From: Acidimicrobiaceae bacterium
GTDB taxonomy: Bacteria; Actinomycetota; Acidimicrobiia; Acidimicrobiales; Acidimicrobiaceae
DNA: 27,159 nucleotides
NCBI GenBank assembly: GCA_013044415.1
Contig: JABEUO010000159.1
Coordinates: forward strand, 1 to 27,159
Direction of reading: 5' to 3'
Part shown: piece after piece, positions 1 to 7,544 of the stretch
Layout: every line of letters starts with the position of its first letter
Numbering within the stretch: position 1 is the first letter of the stretch
The notes under the pieces: generated by a model
Databases searched by the model: none
The model's input: only the letters and a program-made list of their open reading frames with translations
What the model was told of the DNA's origin: nothing
Program-made: the position numbers and the translations under genes

Positions 1-2
1 CC

Positions 3-47
3 ATCGCCGAAAGTGCCATCGCCGGAAATACCAATGCGGAAAGCACC
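3..47 (+). repeat. three degenerate 15-bp tandem units
   Basis: The units are ATCGCCGAAAGTGCC, ATCGCCGGAAATACC and AATGCGGAAAGCACC. They are in phase with an open frame ending at 53. The array may continue to the left of the window. Confidence 0.5.
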
Positions 48-53
48 GTGTAA
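3..53 (+). CDS. C-terminal fragment of an upstream ORF, pentapeptide-periodic
   Basis: Frame 3 is open from the window edge to a TAA at 51-53 and reads IAESAIAGNTNAESTV. The 15-bp period (3-17, 18-32, 33-47) gives a five-residue period of the form xAExx or xAGxx. This could be the end of a repeat protein entering from the left, but only 16 codons are visible. No family can be assigned, and chance is not excluded. Confidence 0.25.
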   Translation: MAESAIAGNTNAESTV

Positions 54-127
54 CAAGTGGCCATCTAGACCAAGGCAATCCTCTACTTTGCCCAGCGGCG
101 AGCCTCCACCAGAGCGTAGGAAGTAGT

Positions 128-877
128 TTGTCTGCACAATGCCAGCCGTATCTTTGGGATCCAAACGCCACCGTCCATCAGGAGATAGTGGACTCTGATC
201 CTTTGAGAATCGAAGGGTCAGAGACACGGGGAGTCAATCGTCACCATGACGGCTTCGCTGGCGAGGAATACTGTAGGAAGTTGTTTAAAAGGAGACGACT
301 AGACCGCGAAAGCTACCAGAAATACGTCGTAGCATTGCGAAACGGGCCCTTTATGGCCATATCGCCTTGGGTTGTCGGGGGATTCCCTAACTTAGAGTTG
401 TCGACCTTGCCTTGCCGCCCCTCCACCGACGTCAACGCGAGTGATTCCTCCCATACCGGGCACAACAGGCGGCTAACAGACGGATTCGTAAGAGCAAAAT
501 CGACCCTAATGGACCTTTATTACGAATTAGCTACCCCTACGACGAGTTTGAGAGCAGAGATTGACACAGCTCTAGATGTAATGGCTGAATGTAAAAACTC
601 GGGTCGGGAGATATTGGACCCGGGCCAGCGGTCAGGGCGACGGCCGACTATCTGGTCCCCACCCTCGGACTCCCGCCTGGGTATCCATCTAAGGTTCGGT
701 TGGATCGAGACTGGATTAGGACCCTTGAGCGGCATGCAGACGATTCAGTGTCAAAAGGCCGGGTTTTCTACCAATCCAGGCTTCAAGCAATTTAGATTCA
801 AAACGGGCCAGATTCAAAGCGGGCCAGATTCAAAAAGAAAGGAGAAGTCATGCATAGGATCAACCAGCGCACTTTAG
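128..877 (+). CDS. orphan hypothetical ORF of doubtful status
   Basis: A 249-codon frame opens with TTG at 128, preceded by a weak AGGAAG, and stays open for 750 bp. That length is more than expected by chance in DNA of this composition. I recognise no family. The predicted protein has no clear signal peptide or membrane segment. A stretch around residues 118-156 looks helical, while the last 35 residues fall in a 16-bp tandem repeat and look non-native (several Gln/Lys/Phe repeats). It stands alone upstream of valS on the same strand. It could be a real orphan gene, a decayed gene or an accidental frame. No confident gene was seen elsewhere in positions 54-1001. Confidence 0.3.
   Translation: MSAQCQPYLWDPNATVHQEIVDSDPLRIEGSETRGVNRHHDGFAGEEYCRKLFKRRRLDRESYQKYVVALRNGPFMAISPWVVGGFPNLELSTLPCRPSTDVNASDSSHTGHNRRLTDGFVRAKSTLMDLYYELATPTTSLRAEIDTALDVMAECKNSGREILDPGQRSGRRPTIWSPPSDSRLGIHLRFGWIETGLGPLSGMQTIQCQKAGFSTNPGFKQFRFKTGQIQSGPDSKRKEKSCIGSTSAL
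788..835 (+). repeat. 16-bp tandem repeat, three copies
   Basis: CGGGCCAGATTCAAAG (804-819) and CGGGCCAGATTCAAAA (820-835) differ at one base. They are preceded by a degenerate copy, CAATTTAGATTCAAAA (788-803), which shares the AGATTCAAA half. The array lies at the 3' end of the orphan ORF and about 170 bp upstream of valS. Confidence 0.75.
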
Positions 878-920
878 CGTACTTGCAGCTCGGTAAGTTC
901 TTGGCATTTTGGATTCGTAA

Positions 921-986
921 GGAGGTCGGGCCAGCGGCCCGAGTGGAACTAACCCTCCCCACGGCTATCGCCGGGGACTTCTCCCC
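921..986 (+). promoter_or_regulatory. valS leader with competing hairpins
   Basis: Three GC-rich inverted repeats are packed before the valS ATG at 1002. TCGGGCC/GGCCCGA (926-932/936-942) is flanked by GGAGG (921-925) and CCTCC (954-958). CCCC-a-CGGC/GCCG-GGG covers 957-975. GGGGA/TCCCC (973-977/982-986) has a CTTC loop. The last two share the GGGG at 973-976, so they exclude each other. No T-box motif (AGGGTGGNACC) was found. No Shine-Dalgarno sits at a usable distance from 1002. This could be a leader switch or just structured DNA. Confidence 0.35.
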
Positions 987-1001
987 CCACGCCTACTCCA
1001 G

Positions 1002-3656
1002 ATGAACATCTCGCTACCAGAGCGGCCGAGCGCAGAGGGCTTAGAGGCAAAGTGGAGTGAAGTCTGGGAAAAGCGTGGCATATACCGCTTTGATCCAGAA
1101 TCAAAGAAGCCAATCTTTTCGATTGACACTCCGCCCCCGACGGTCTCCGGTTCTCTCCACATCGGCCACGTACTTTCCTACACCCACACCGACATAGTCG
1201 CCAGATACAAAAGGATGCTAGGTCACGAGGTCTTCTACCCAATTGGCTGGGATGACAACGGTGTACCTACCGAACGCAGAGTACAGAACTACTTTGGGGT
1301 CCGTTGCGAACCGGAAGTTCCTTACGACCCGAACTTCGTGGTCCCTTCGGAGCCATCAAAAGACCAGATCCCGATTTCCAGGCGGAACTTCATCGAACTC
1401 TGCGAGGAGTTGACATCAAAGGATGAACTCATCTTCGAGGATCTGTGGCGTACAATTGGGCTATCGGTCGATTGGACCAAGACCTACTCTACCGTCGGAT
1501 CAAAGTCTCAAAAAATATCTCAGACCTCCTTTGTTCGCCTGATAAAGAAGGGGGAACTCTACTCCCAAGAGTCTCCTACGCTCTGGGACGTAGATTTCAG
1601 AACCGCAGTGTCCCAGGCCGAGCTCGAAGATCGCGAAGTGCCAAGCGCATATCACAGGATTCGCTTCGACTTAAAGAGTGGTGGCTCGGTAGAAATCGAA
1701 ACAACCAGGCCAGAACTGATCCCAGCCTGCGTGGCGCTGGTAGCTCATCCAGAGGACGAGCGCTACAGTGCTCACCTCGACGACACCGCTTACAGTCCTC
1801 TTTTTGGAGTCGAGCTGCCTATCGTTACCCATCCATTAGCCGACCCGAACAAGGGAAGCGGCATAGCTATGGTCTGCACCTTTGGTGATCTCACCGACGT
1901 TACTTGGTGGAAGGAGCTCTCCCTCCCGATCAGGCTGATAATCGGGAGGGATGGTAGATTTCTACCGGCTATCCCATTTGGCGGCGACAACTGGCCGACT
2001 AGAGATCCCAAAGCCGCCGAGATGGCCTACAATGAGATCGCACAAAAGGCTGCGAATGGAGCCCGCAGGCGAATCCTCGAGCTGCTCACGGATTCGGGTA
2101 ACCTAATCGGAGAACCCAAGCCGATAGTCCATCCGGTCAAATTCTTTGAAAAGGGCGATAAGCCACTCGAAATCGTCGCCTCTCGACAATGGTTCATCAA
2201 GACACTCGACAAGAAGCCTCGGCTCATCGAGCTCGGCGGGCACATCAGTTGGGTACCGAAGTTCATGCAGGTGAGGTATGACAATTGGGTCGAGGGTCTC
2301 AACTCAGACTGGAACATATCGCGCCAACGGTTCTTTGGCATTCCGATCCCCATCTGGTACCCCACCGACGAGGTCGGGGAACCGATCTTCGACCAACCGA
2401 TCATTCCAGATGAGAGTCTCCTGCCGATAGATCCTCAGAGCTCGACGCCCCCGGGATATCAGGAGTCACAGCGCAACCAGCCGCTTGGCTTCGTCGCCGA
2501 CCCGGACGTCATGGACACTTGGGCCACTTCTTCGCTCACGCCACAGATAGCGGGCGACTGGATCGACAACCCAGAGCTATTCGACCGCCTATTCCCGATG
2601 GACCTCCGCCCACAGGGCCAAGATATCATCAGGACCTGGCTCTTTTATACCTTGTTGAGATCAGAACTGGCACATGGCGTGGCACCTTGGAAGTCAGCCA
2701 TCATCTCGGGCTTCGTCCTCGACCCCGACAGAAAGAAGATGTCCAAGTCAAAGGGGAATGTCGTCACGCCACTACCCCTTGTAAAGACGCACGGAGCAGA
2801 TGCCTTGCGCTACTGGTCAGCGGGGGGACGGCCCGGGGTCGATACCGCCGCCGAAGAGGGACAGATGAAGGTGGGTCGCAGGCTTGGGATAAAGATCCTA
2901 AATGCGTCTCGCTTCGTGCTCGGCCTGATCCAACAACCCTTGGATCACGCTAGTCCGATCTCCGAAGTTGCACTTAGCCCGATAGATGCAGCGTTGCTAG
3001 CGGGACTATCCCAAACTGTCAAGGAAACCACTGCTGCGCTAGAGGACTACGACCACACAAAGGGTATCGAGGTCGCGGAGAAGTTTTTCTGGGAGTTCTG
3101 TGACGACTACTTGGAGTTCGTAAAGCTCCGTGGATACGGGGAAGCCTCCGCGGTTGGTCCCCAATCGATCGAATACGGTGCCGCAGTATCTGCGAGGGTC
3201 ACACTTTTAGCCGGTATATCGGTTCTATTGCGGTTGTTAGCCCCCTACATGCCCTTCTCAACCGAGGAGGCATGGTCCTGGTGGAATGAGGATTCGATTC
3301 ACCAAGCCAGTTGGCCCAAAGAGGAAGAACCCATAGAAGTCGCAGCCACTTTCGCAAGGGAGCTATTCGGAGTGGAGCTAGCTTCGCAGGAGCAAAGAGA
3401 CGACCTCGGTCTCCTTGACCTAGCGTCAAGCTTGATGTCGCAGCTCCGAAAGACCAAGACCGAAGCGAAGGTCTCCGTCAAGACCCCGATCGACTCAGTA
3501 AGGATCGCTGCGGACAAGAAGCGACTTGCGGGCCTACGACTGATAGCCGACGACCTGAAGCGGGCGCTAGTTATTGATGGAGAGCTAACAGAGGAAGAGT
3601 TAGCGGAAGGGTCGGAGCCTTGTGCGACGGCGAGGGTTCTGGACCATCGGTCTTAG
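1002..3656 (+). CDS. valS: valine--tRNA ligase
   Basis: This cytosolic class I aminoacyl-tRNA synthetase charges tRNA-Val and hydrolyses mischarged Thr-tRNA-Val. HIGH is at residues 53-56 in GSLHIGHV and KMSKS at 579-583. Between them lie the DNGVPTERRVQN segment and a CP1 editing insertion with the usual ETTRPEL motif. The anticodon-binding helical domain follows (LAPYMPFSTEEAWSWW). At 884 residues with PTERRVQN it is the short form typical of actinomycetes, not the ~950-residue E. coli type, and no long C-terminal coiled coil is evident. ATG 1002 is the first start codon after an in-frame TAA at 918-920. It lacks a nearby Shine-Dalgarno, so it may be leaderless or governed by the structured leader. 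It converges on the ABC ATPase gene, with stop codons overlapping. Confidence 0.97.
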   Translation: MNISLPERPSAEGLEAKWSEVWEKRGIYRFDPESKKPIFSIDTPPPTVSGSLHIGHVLSYTHTDIVARYKRMLGHEVFYPIGWDDNGVPTERRVQNYFGVRCEPEVPYDPNFVVPSEPSKDQIPISRRNFIELCEELTSKDELIFEDLWRTIGLSVDWTKTYSTVGSKSQKISQTSFVRLIKKGELYSQESPTLWDVDFRTAVSQAELEDREVPSAYHRIRFDLKSGGSVEIETTRPELIPACVALVAHPEDERYSAHLDDTAYSPLFGVELPIVTHPLADPNKGSGIAMVCTFGDLTDVTWWKELSLPIRLIIGRDGRFLPAIPFGGDNWPTRDPKAAEMAYNEIAQKAANGARRRILELLTDSGNLIGEPKPIVHPVKFFEKGDKPLEIVASRQWFIKTLDKKPRLIELGGHISWVPKFMQVRYDNWVEGLNSDWNISRQRFFGIPIPIWYPTDEVGEPIFDQPIIPDESLLPIDPQSSTPPGYQESQRNQPLGFVADPDVMDTWATSSLTPQIAGDWIDNPELFDRLFPMDLRPQGQDIIRTWLFYTLLRSELAHGVAPWKSAIISGFVLDPDRKKMSKSKGNVVTPLPLVKTHGADALRYWSAGGRPGVDTAAEEGQMKVGRRLGIKILNASRFVLGLIQQPLDHASPISEVALSPIDAALLAGLSQTVKETTAALEDYDHTKGIEVAEKFFWEFCDDYLEFVKLRGYGEASAVGPQSIEYGAAVSARVTLLAGISVLLRLLAPYMPFSTEEAWSWWNEDSIHQASWPKEEEPIEVAATFARELFGVELASQEQRDDLGLLDLASSLMSQLRKTKTEAKVSVKTPIDSVRIAADKKRLAGLRLIADDLKRALVIDGELTEEELAEGSEPCATARVLDHRS

Positions 3657-4366
3657 CCCAGCAACTCATCCAACTTAGCCTTCGAAACAGAGCCGTCATA
3701 GCAAACCTCGCCAGAGGATAGTGCGACACACCTGTCGGCAATTTCTAAGAGGTCGAGGGAGTGAGAAGCCACCATAAAGGACTTCTTCTCCTTCAAGCTC
3801 TCTCCGATCAACTCCAATAGGGTGTTCTTGCCCGACTGGTCTAGGCCGACAAAGGGCTCATCGATGATCATCGCCTTAAAGGGACGCACAAAGGCCATGG
3901 CGAGGGCAACTTTTTGCCGCATCCCCCTCGAAAACCCGCTCGGCATCCGGTCCTTTACGGCTATCAGTCCGAATCGATCCAATAAGTTCCGAACGGCCTC
4001 TTCGGGACTTTGCACGCCGCAGAGTTTTGCCGAGAAGTAGAGGTGCTCTATCGTCGACAGATCGTCGTACAAGCTAGGTGTATCAAAGGCAACCGAAAGA
4101 ACGCTCCTTGCGTCCTTCGAACCGGCCTTCGCCCCGAAAATTAGTACCTCACCGGAGTCGGCCTTTGCTAGCCCAGACAAAATCCGCAGCAGGGTCGTCT
4201 TCCCCGAACCATTATGGCCGACGAGGATCACCGCTTCCCCCTGGTTGACGTCGAAGTTCACCCCCACCACCGCTGGGGTTCCATCGAAGGATTTTGACAC
4301 CGACCGAAAGCTGATCGCCGCGGTCTTACCCTTGGGGTGGGAACTCCTCTTACCTGTATCGCTCAC
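3653..4366 (-). CDS. ABC transporter ATP-binding protein
   Basis: A single nucleotide-binding domain that would drive the neighbouring permease. In a 237-residue protein starting at GTG 4366 it shows Walker A GHNGSGKTT (50-58), signature FSRGMRQK (from 145), Walker B MIIDEP (166-171), a D-loop with GLDQSGK and an H-loop ASHS (His 202). The SRGMRQ signature is characteristic of ATPases paired with ABC-2 type permeases. The frame can extend to GTG 4393 (246 residues). I prefer 4366 because it forms a 4-bp GTGA overlap with the permease stop, and AAGGA lies 10 nt upstream. The substrate is unknown. Its TAA overlaps the valS TAG on the opposite strand. Confidence 0.9.
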   Translation of the reverse strand: MSDTGKRSSHPKGKTAAISFRSVSKSFDGTPAVVGVNFDVNQGEAVILVGHNGSGKTTLLRILSGLAKADSGEVLIFGAKAGSKDARSVLSVAFDTPSLYDDLSTIEHLYFSAKLCGVQSPEEAVRNLLDRFGLIAVKDRMPSGFSRGMRQKVALAMAFVRPFKAMIIDEPFVGLDQSGKNTLLELIGESLKEKKSFMVASHSLDLLEIADRCVALSSGEVCYDGSVSKAKLDELLG

Positions 4367-5934
4367 GTCTCTGGGATCCTTCTTCTTATCCACGCCGAAC
4401 CGGCGATGGGAACGATGAGCGAGAAAGTACCGGCCGATATCAGCGTCGAATACAGATTCGCTGGATCACCCGCCAGTCCCCGAGCCTCAAAGACGGGTAT
4501 AAACCCACACCCAGCGATGAGGATCGGGAGGAACTCTATCACCATCTTCACCATCTGTACCGAATCCGCCGCCATCATCGAGAGGGCACTCTCCGCCCCG
4601 CTCTTTGCTAGGGCCGATATTCCGGCCCCGACGAGTCCGCTAGAGAGTACCGGAATCGCAATCAGGAGGGCCATTATGGTGTTCTCCAAACCTCCGGGGA
4701 GTATGCCAACGAGGATAAAGGATGGTATCGCCAGGACTAGCCCAGCCAGTGCGGGCCCGAGAACCAGTATCCTCTCGACCCTTCCCCTCTCAGTTGGACT
4801 GAGGGAAACGACCTCGGGATGGTCGACCTCCTGGCTCAGCGCATCGGTCAGCTCAATCCCTACCAGCCAACCGGCGATAATTCCGGGGATAGCGAGCAGC
4901 GGGGAGGTATCGACTGCGTACTTTGCCGAAGCAAACACGACGCCCTCCAATAGGACGACCCTGAAGACCTTAGAATATCCCCAGCGAAGCGTCGGGACGA
5001 GACTGCGCCAAAGGTCGGGCGCCCTTTCAAAGACCAGCCTCCTGAATCGCTCGGTGAGTGGGGTCCGAGGGCGGACCTTATCCCCTACGAGCGACCTCCT
5101 CATCAGTGCAACGGTCCTGAAATCCCTGAAGGTAGCGGCAAAGCGAATAATACCGATCAACTTCGCCCGCCTCTGGAGGACTTCTGGATCGACCCCAGGG
5201 ACGAGGTATATCCCGAGCCCTACCACAACACCACAGAAAAGGAGGGCAAAAAGTAGCGTCCCCGAAACGACTGCTATTCGCTCACCAAACCCCGCCATCA
5301 TGATGAGACCGCCGGGCGCCAGGTCAACGATTTGCTTCGGGTCGAGTACCACGAACAACCCGGCTATCGCCAGAAGAATTGCCTCCACCGAGCCAAAGTA
5401 GACGGCCCGAGCACGAGATCCCGAGACTATCGCAGCCGATGCCTGATAGCTGACAGCTACCACTATTGCGAAGCCTACGCCGGCCGCCGTCGACTGCCAG
5501 GCATTCTTGCTTGCCAAAAGGTGGGCTAGTGACAGACCAATTGCTCCCCCGGCGACTAAGCCAACGAAGAGACTGTGGCGGAGGGAAACCATAAGCTTGG
5601 AACGTAGAAAGCGCTCCGCCGGATAGGGCGAAAGGAGCACCATTTGGATCTCCGAAGCTAACAATCCCAATGGGCCGCCCCTCGAACCGCTCCTAATTCC
5701 GAAAAAGATCGCCAATAGCCAGACGACGCCGCCGCCGATAGCCAGATGACTCGCCAGTGCGCTCCGTTCAGATGGTACCGCTGACATCGACGCCGTGGCG
5801 CTAGCCACGACGTCCGCCAGAATACCTATCCCAAAAGCCGCAAGATAAGCCCGATAGATCGCCTGAAAGAGGTTGACCCTCTCGACAAAGTGGGCTCGTC
5901 TAGCACCTTGAAGTTCTACAAGGGGATCGGAGAT
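4363..5934 (-). CDS. ABC transporter permease, polytopic, non-canonical start
   Basis: An integral membrane protein with about 10-12 hydrophobic segments, translationally coupled to the ATPase gene. The first canonical start is GTG 5808 (481 residues). However, the frame stays open to 5934, just after an in-frame TAG. The added 42 residues read as real protein, including DPLVELQGARRAHF and a hydrophobic stretch AIYRAYLAAFGIGILADVV. No ATG, GTG or TTG occurs in that extension. The first codon is ATC at 5934, with GGGGG about 9 nt upstream in the end of ilvC. An ATC start, a lost ATG or a base error are the options. I annotate the full frame (523 residues). No substrate can be assigned, and it is not a recognisable amino-acid exporter family. 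Confidence 0.8.
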   Translation of the reverse strand: MSDPLVELQGARRAHFVERVNLFQAIYRAYLAAFGIGILADVVASATASMSAVPSERSALASHLAIGGGVVWLLAIFFGIRSGSRGGPLGLLASEIQMVLLSPYPAERFLRSKLMVSLRHSLFVGLVAGGAIGLSLAHLLASKNAWQSTAAGVGFAIVVAVSYQASAAIVSGSRARAVYFGSVEAILLAIAGLFVVLDPKQIVDLAPGGLIMMAGFGERIAVVSGTLLFALLFCGVVVGLGIYLVPGVDPEVLQRRAKLIGIIRFAATFRDFRTVALMRRSLVGDKVRPRTPLTERFRRLVFERAPDLWRSLVPTLRWGYSKVFRVVLLEGVVFASAKYAVDTSPLLAIPGIIAGWLVGIELTDALSQEVDHPEVVSLSPTERGRVERILVLGPALAGLVLAIPSFILVGILPGGLENTIMALLIAIPVLSSGLVGAGISALAKSGAESALSMMAADSVQMVKMVIEFLPILIAGCGFIPVFEARGLAGDPANLYSTLISAGTFSLIVPIAGSAWIRRRIPET

Positions 5935-5939
5935 CTAGA

Positions 5940-6965
5940 TCAGCCCCCGGAAATATCCCTAATCGACTTCTTTCCTGCGGATAAGAATGGCATCATCGCT
6001 CGGAGTTGTCTTCCGACACCCTCGATCTGGTGGGCATTAGCTTGTGCCCGGAGTTCGTTGAAGTGCCCTTGACCGGCTTCATTCTCTGCGATCCACTCCG
6101 AGGCAAACTTACCGGACTGAATCTCGTCGAGTACCCTCTTCATCTCCGCCTTGGTCTGTGAAGTCACAATCCTGGGACCACGGCTAAGGCCGCCGTACTC
6201 TGCGGTCTCAGAAACCGAAAACCACATACCAGAAAGACCCTCTTCGTAGAGGAGGTCGACGATCAGTTTCAGCTCATGGAGGCACTCGAAGTAGGCAGAC
6301 TCGGGTTGGTATCCCGCCTCAACGAGGGTCTCGAATCCGGCCTGTACCAAAGAGGCGAGGCCGCCGCATAGAACCACTTGCTCTCCGAATAAGTCAGTCT
6401 CGGTCTCTTCAGAGAAGGTGGTGTCGAGGACACCGGCCCTCGTCGAGCCGATGGCGTGGGCGTAGGCGAGGGCGAGATCGTGTGCTTTACCCGTAGCGTC
6501 CTGGGCTACCGCAATGAGCGACGGCGTTCCTCCCCCTTCTTGGTAGGTCCTCCTAACCAAGTGGCCCGGTCCCTTTGGAGCGATCATGATCACGTCGACA
6601 TTGTCCGGGGCGGCAATCTGTCCAAACCTGACATTGAAACCGTGGGCGAAAGCGATTGCTACTCCGGGGCGAAGATTAGCGACGACCTCCTCGTCGTAGA
6701 TCTTCTTTTGCACCGTATCTGGAGCCAGGAACATGATGAGATCCGCCGATTTCGCTGCTTCGGAGACCGAGGCAACGCTGAGGCCCGAAGCCTTAGCCTT
6801 CTCCGCCGACGCAGAGCCGGGCCTAAGTCCAACCACAACATCTATTCCCGAGTCGGCCAGATTGAGTGCATGTGCATGACCCTGGGAACCATATCCGATG
6901 ATCGCAACCCTCTTACCCTGCAATAGGCTGGGGTCAGCATCGGACTCGTAGTACATCTTCGCCAT
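5940..6965 (-). CDS. ilvC: ketol-acid reductoisomerase (NADP+)
   Basis: Converts acetolactate or acetohydroxybutyrate to the dihydroxy acid, using Mg2+ and NAD(P)H, in valine, leucine and isoleucine synthesis. The N-terminal Rossmann domain has GYGSQGH at 24-30. Arg48, Ser51 and Ser53 in the following loop are the residues usually linked to NADPH preference. The active site shows His108 (FAHGFN), metal-binding Asp191 and Glu195 (DLFGEQ), and Glu227 and Glu231 (ECLHE). At 341 residues it is a class I enzyme. It begins immediately after the ilvN TAA with no spacer, and its Shine-Dalgarno (GGAAAGG) lies inside the ilvN end. It belongs to the ilvBNC unit governed by the upstream attenuator. Confidence 0.98.
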   Translation of the reverse strand: MAKMYYESDADPSLLQGKRVAIIGYGSQGHAHALNLADSGIDVVVGLRPGSASAEKAKASGLSVASVSEAAKSADLIMFLAPDTVQKKIYDEEVVANLRPGVAIAFAHGFNVRFGQIAAPDNVDVIMIAPKGPGHLVRRTYQEGGGTPSLIAVAQDATGKAHDLALAYAHAIGSTRAGVLDTTFSEETETDLFGEQVVLCGGLASLVQAGFETLVEAGYQPESAYFECLHELKLIVDLLYEEGLSGMWFSVSETAEYGGLSRGPRIVTSQTKAEMKRVLDEIQSGKFASEWIAENEAGQGHFNELRAQANAHQIEGVGRQLRAMMPFLSAGKKSIRDISGG

Positions 6966-7544
6966 TTAAGACGCCTTTCCTGATTTGGATCTCGCTCTAG
7001 TCGGAGCGCTTCGGTCCAACTTCTGCAAAGCCACCCTACCAGTTCGCTGAATCTCGACGATCGGGTAGACGGCGAGCAAAGCTTCGAAGTCATCTAGCGT
7101 CTTTGGCGACCCTGCGAGCATAACTGTCAACTTGTCGAATCCTACGTCTACGATCTTTCCATCGAAGATCCTCACCAGTTCGATTATCTCAGATCGGCTC
7201 TCGGAAGAGGTCGAGATACTCCCGAGGAGGAGTTCGTACTCTACCGCCTGAGAGGCATTAATCTCGGAGATCTTCAGTACGTTGATCAACTTATGTAGCT
7301 GCTTGGTTATCTGCTCTAAAGGCGCCGACTCTACGTCAACCACGATGGTGACCCGTGAGAACCTGTCGTCCTCCGTCGGTGCAACCGAAAGCGAGTAGAT
7401 ATTGTACCCACGCCTCGAAAAGAGCTGAGCAATGCGGGCGAGTACGCCCGACTTATTCTCCACCAACACCGACAACACGTGGTGTTTAGCTGCGCCATTG
7501 GCGCCATTTCCCCCCATTGGGACTACCGAACCCGAAAAAGTCAC
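6966..7544 (-). CDS. ilvN: acetolactate synthase small (regulatory) subunit
   Basis: Regulatory partner of IlvB that confers valine feedback inhibition and full catalytic activity. An ACT domain starts near residue 22 (HVLSVLVENKSGVLARI, then FSRRGYNIYSLSV), followed by the small-subunit C-terminal domain. At 192 residues it is slightly longer than typical because of a Gly/Asn-rich N-terminus and a basic Arg/Ser/Lys C-terminal tail. GTG 7544 overlaps the ilvB TGA by 4 bp (GTGA), and GGAG lies 5 nt upstream inside the last codons of ilvB. That supports this start over the internal ATG, and translational coupling at a 1:1 ratio. Confidence 0.96.
   Translation of the reverse strand: MTFSGSVVPMGGNGANGAAKHHVLSVLVENKSGVLARIAQLFSRRGYNIYSLSVAPTEDDRFSRVTIVVDVESAPLEQITKQLHKLINVLKISEINASQAVEYELLLGSISTSSESRSEIIELVRIFDGKIVDVGFDKLTVMLAGSPKTLDDFEALLAVYPIVEIQRTGRVALQKLDRSAPTRARSKSGKAS

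Noticed and set aside
936..960. T-box antiterminator (GAGTGGAAC...) upstream of valS
   Set aside because: The sequence does not match AGGGTGGNACCGCG, and TGGA would not pair with the A73 discriminator base of tRNA-Val. No specifier stem was found.
1..1001. tRNA gene
   Set aside because: No GGTTCGAATCC-like T-arm with a matching acceptor stem was found on either strand here; the TTCGAA-like sites lack flanking cloverleaf structure.
1445..1888. 147-codon frame inside valS
   Set aside because: It sits in another frame within a gene whose catalytic motifs are intact on both sides.
4337..5401. 354-codon plus-strand frame opposite the permease
   Set aside because: It lies antisense to a gene with clear membrane-protein sequence and has the low-complexity Ser/Thr/Pro/Ile composition of a shadow frame.
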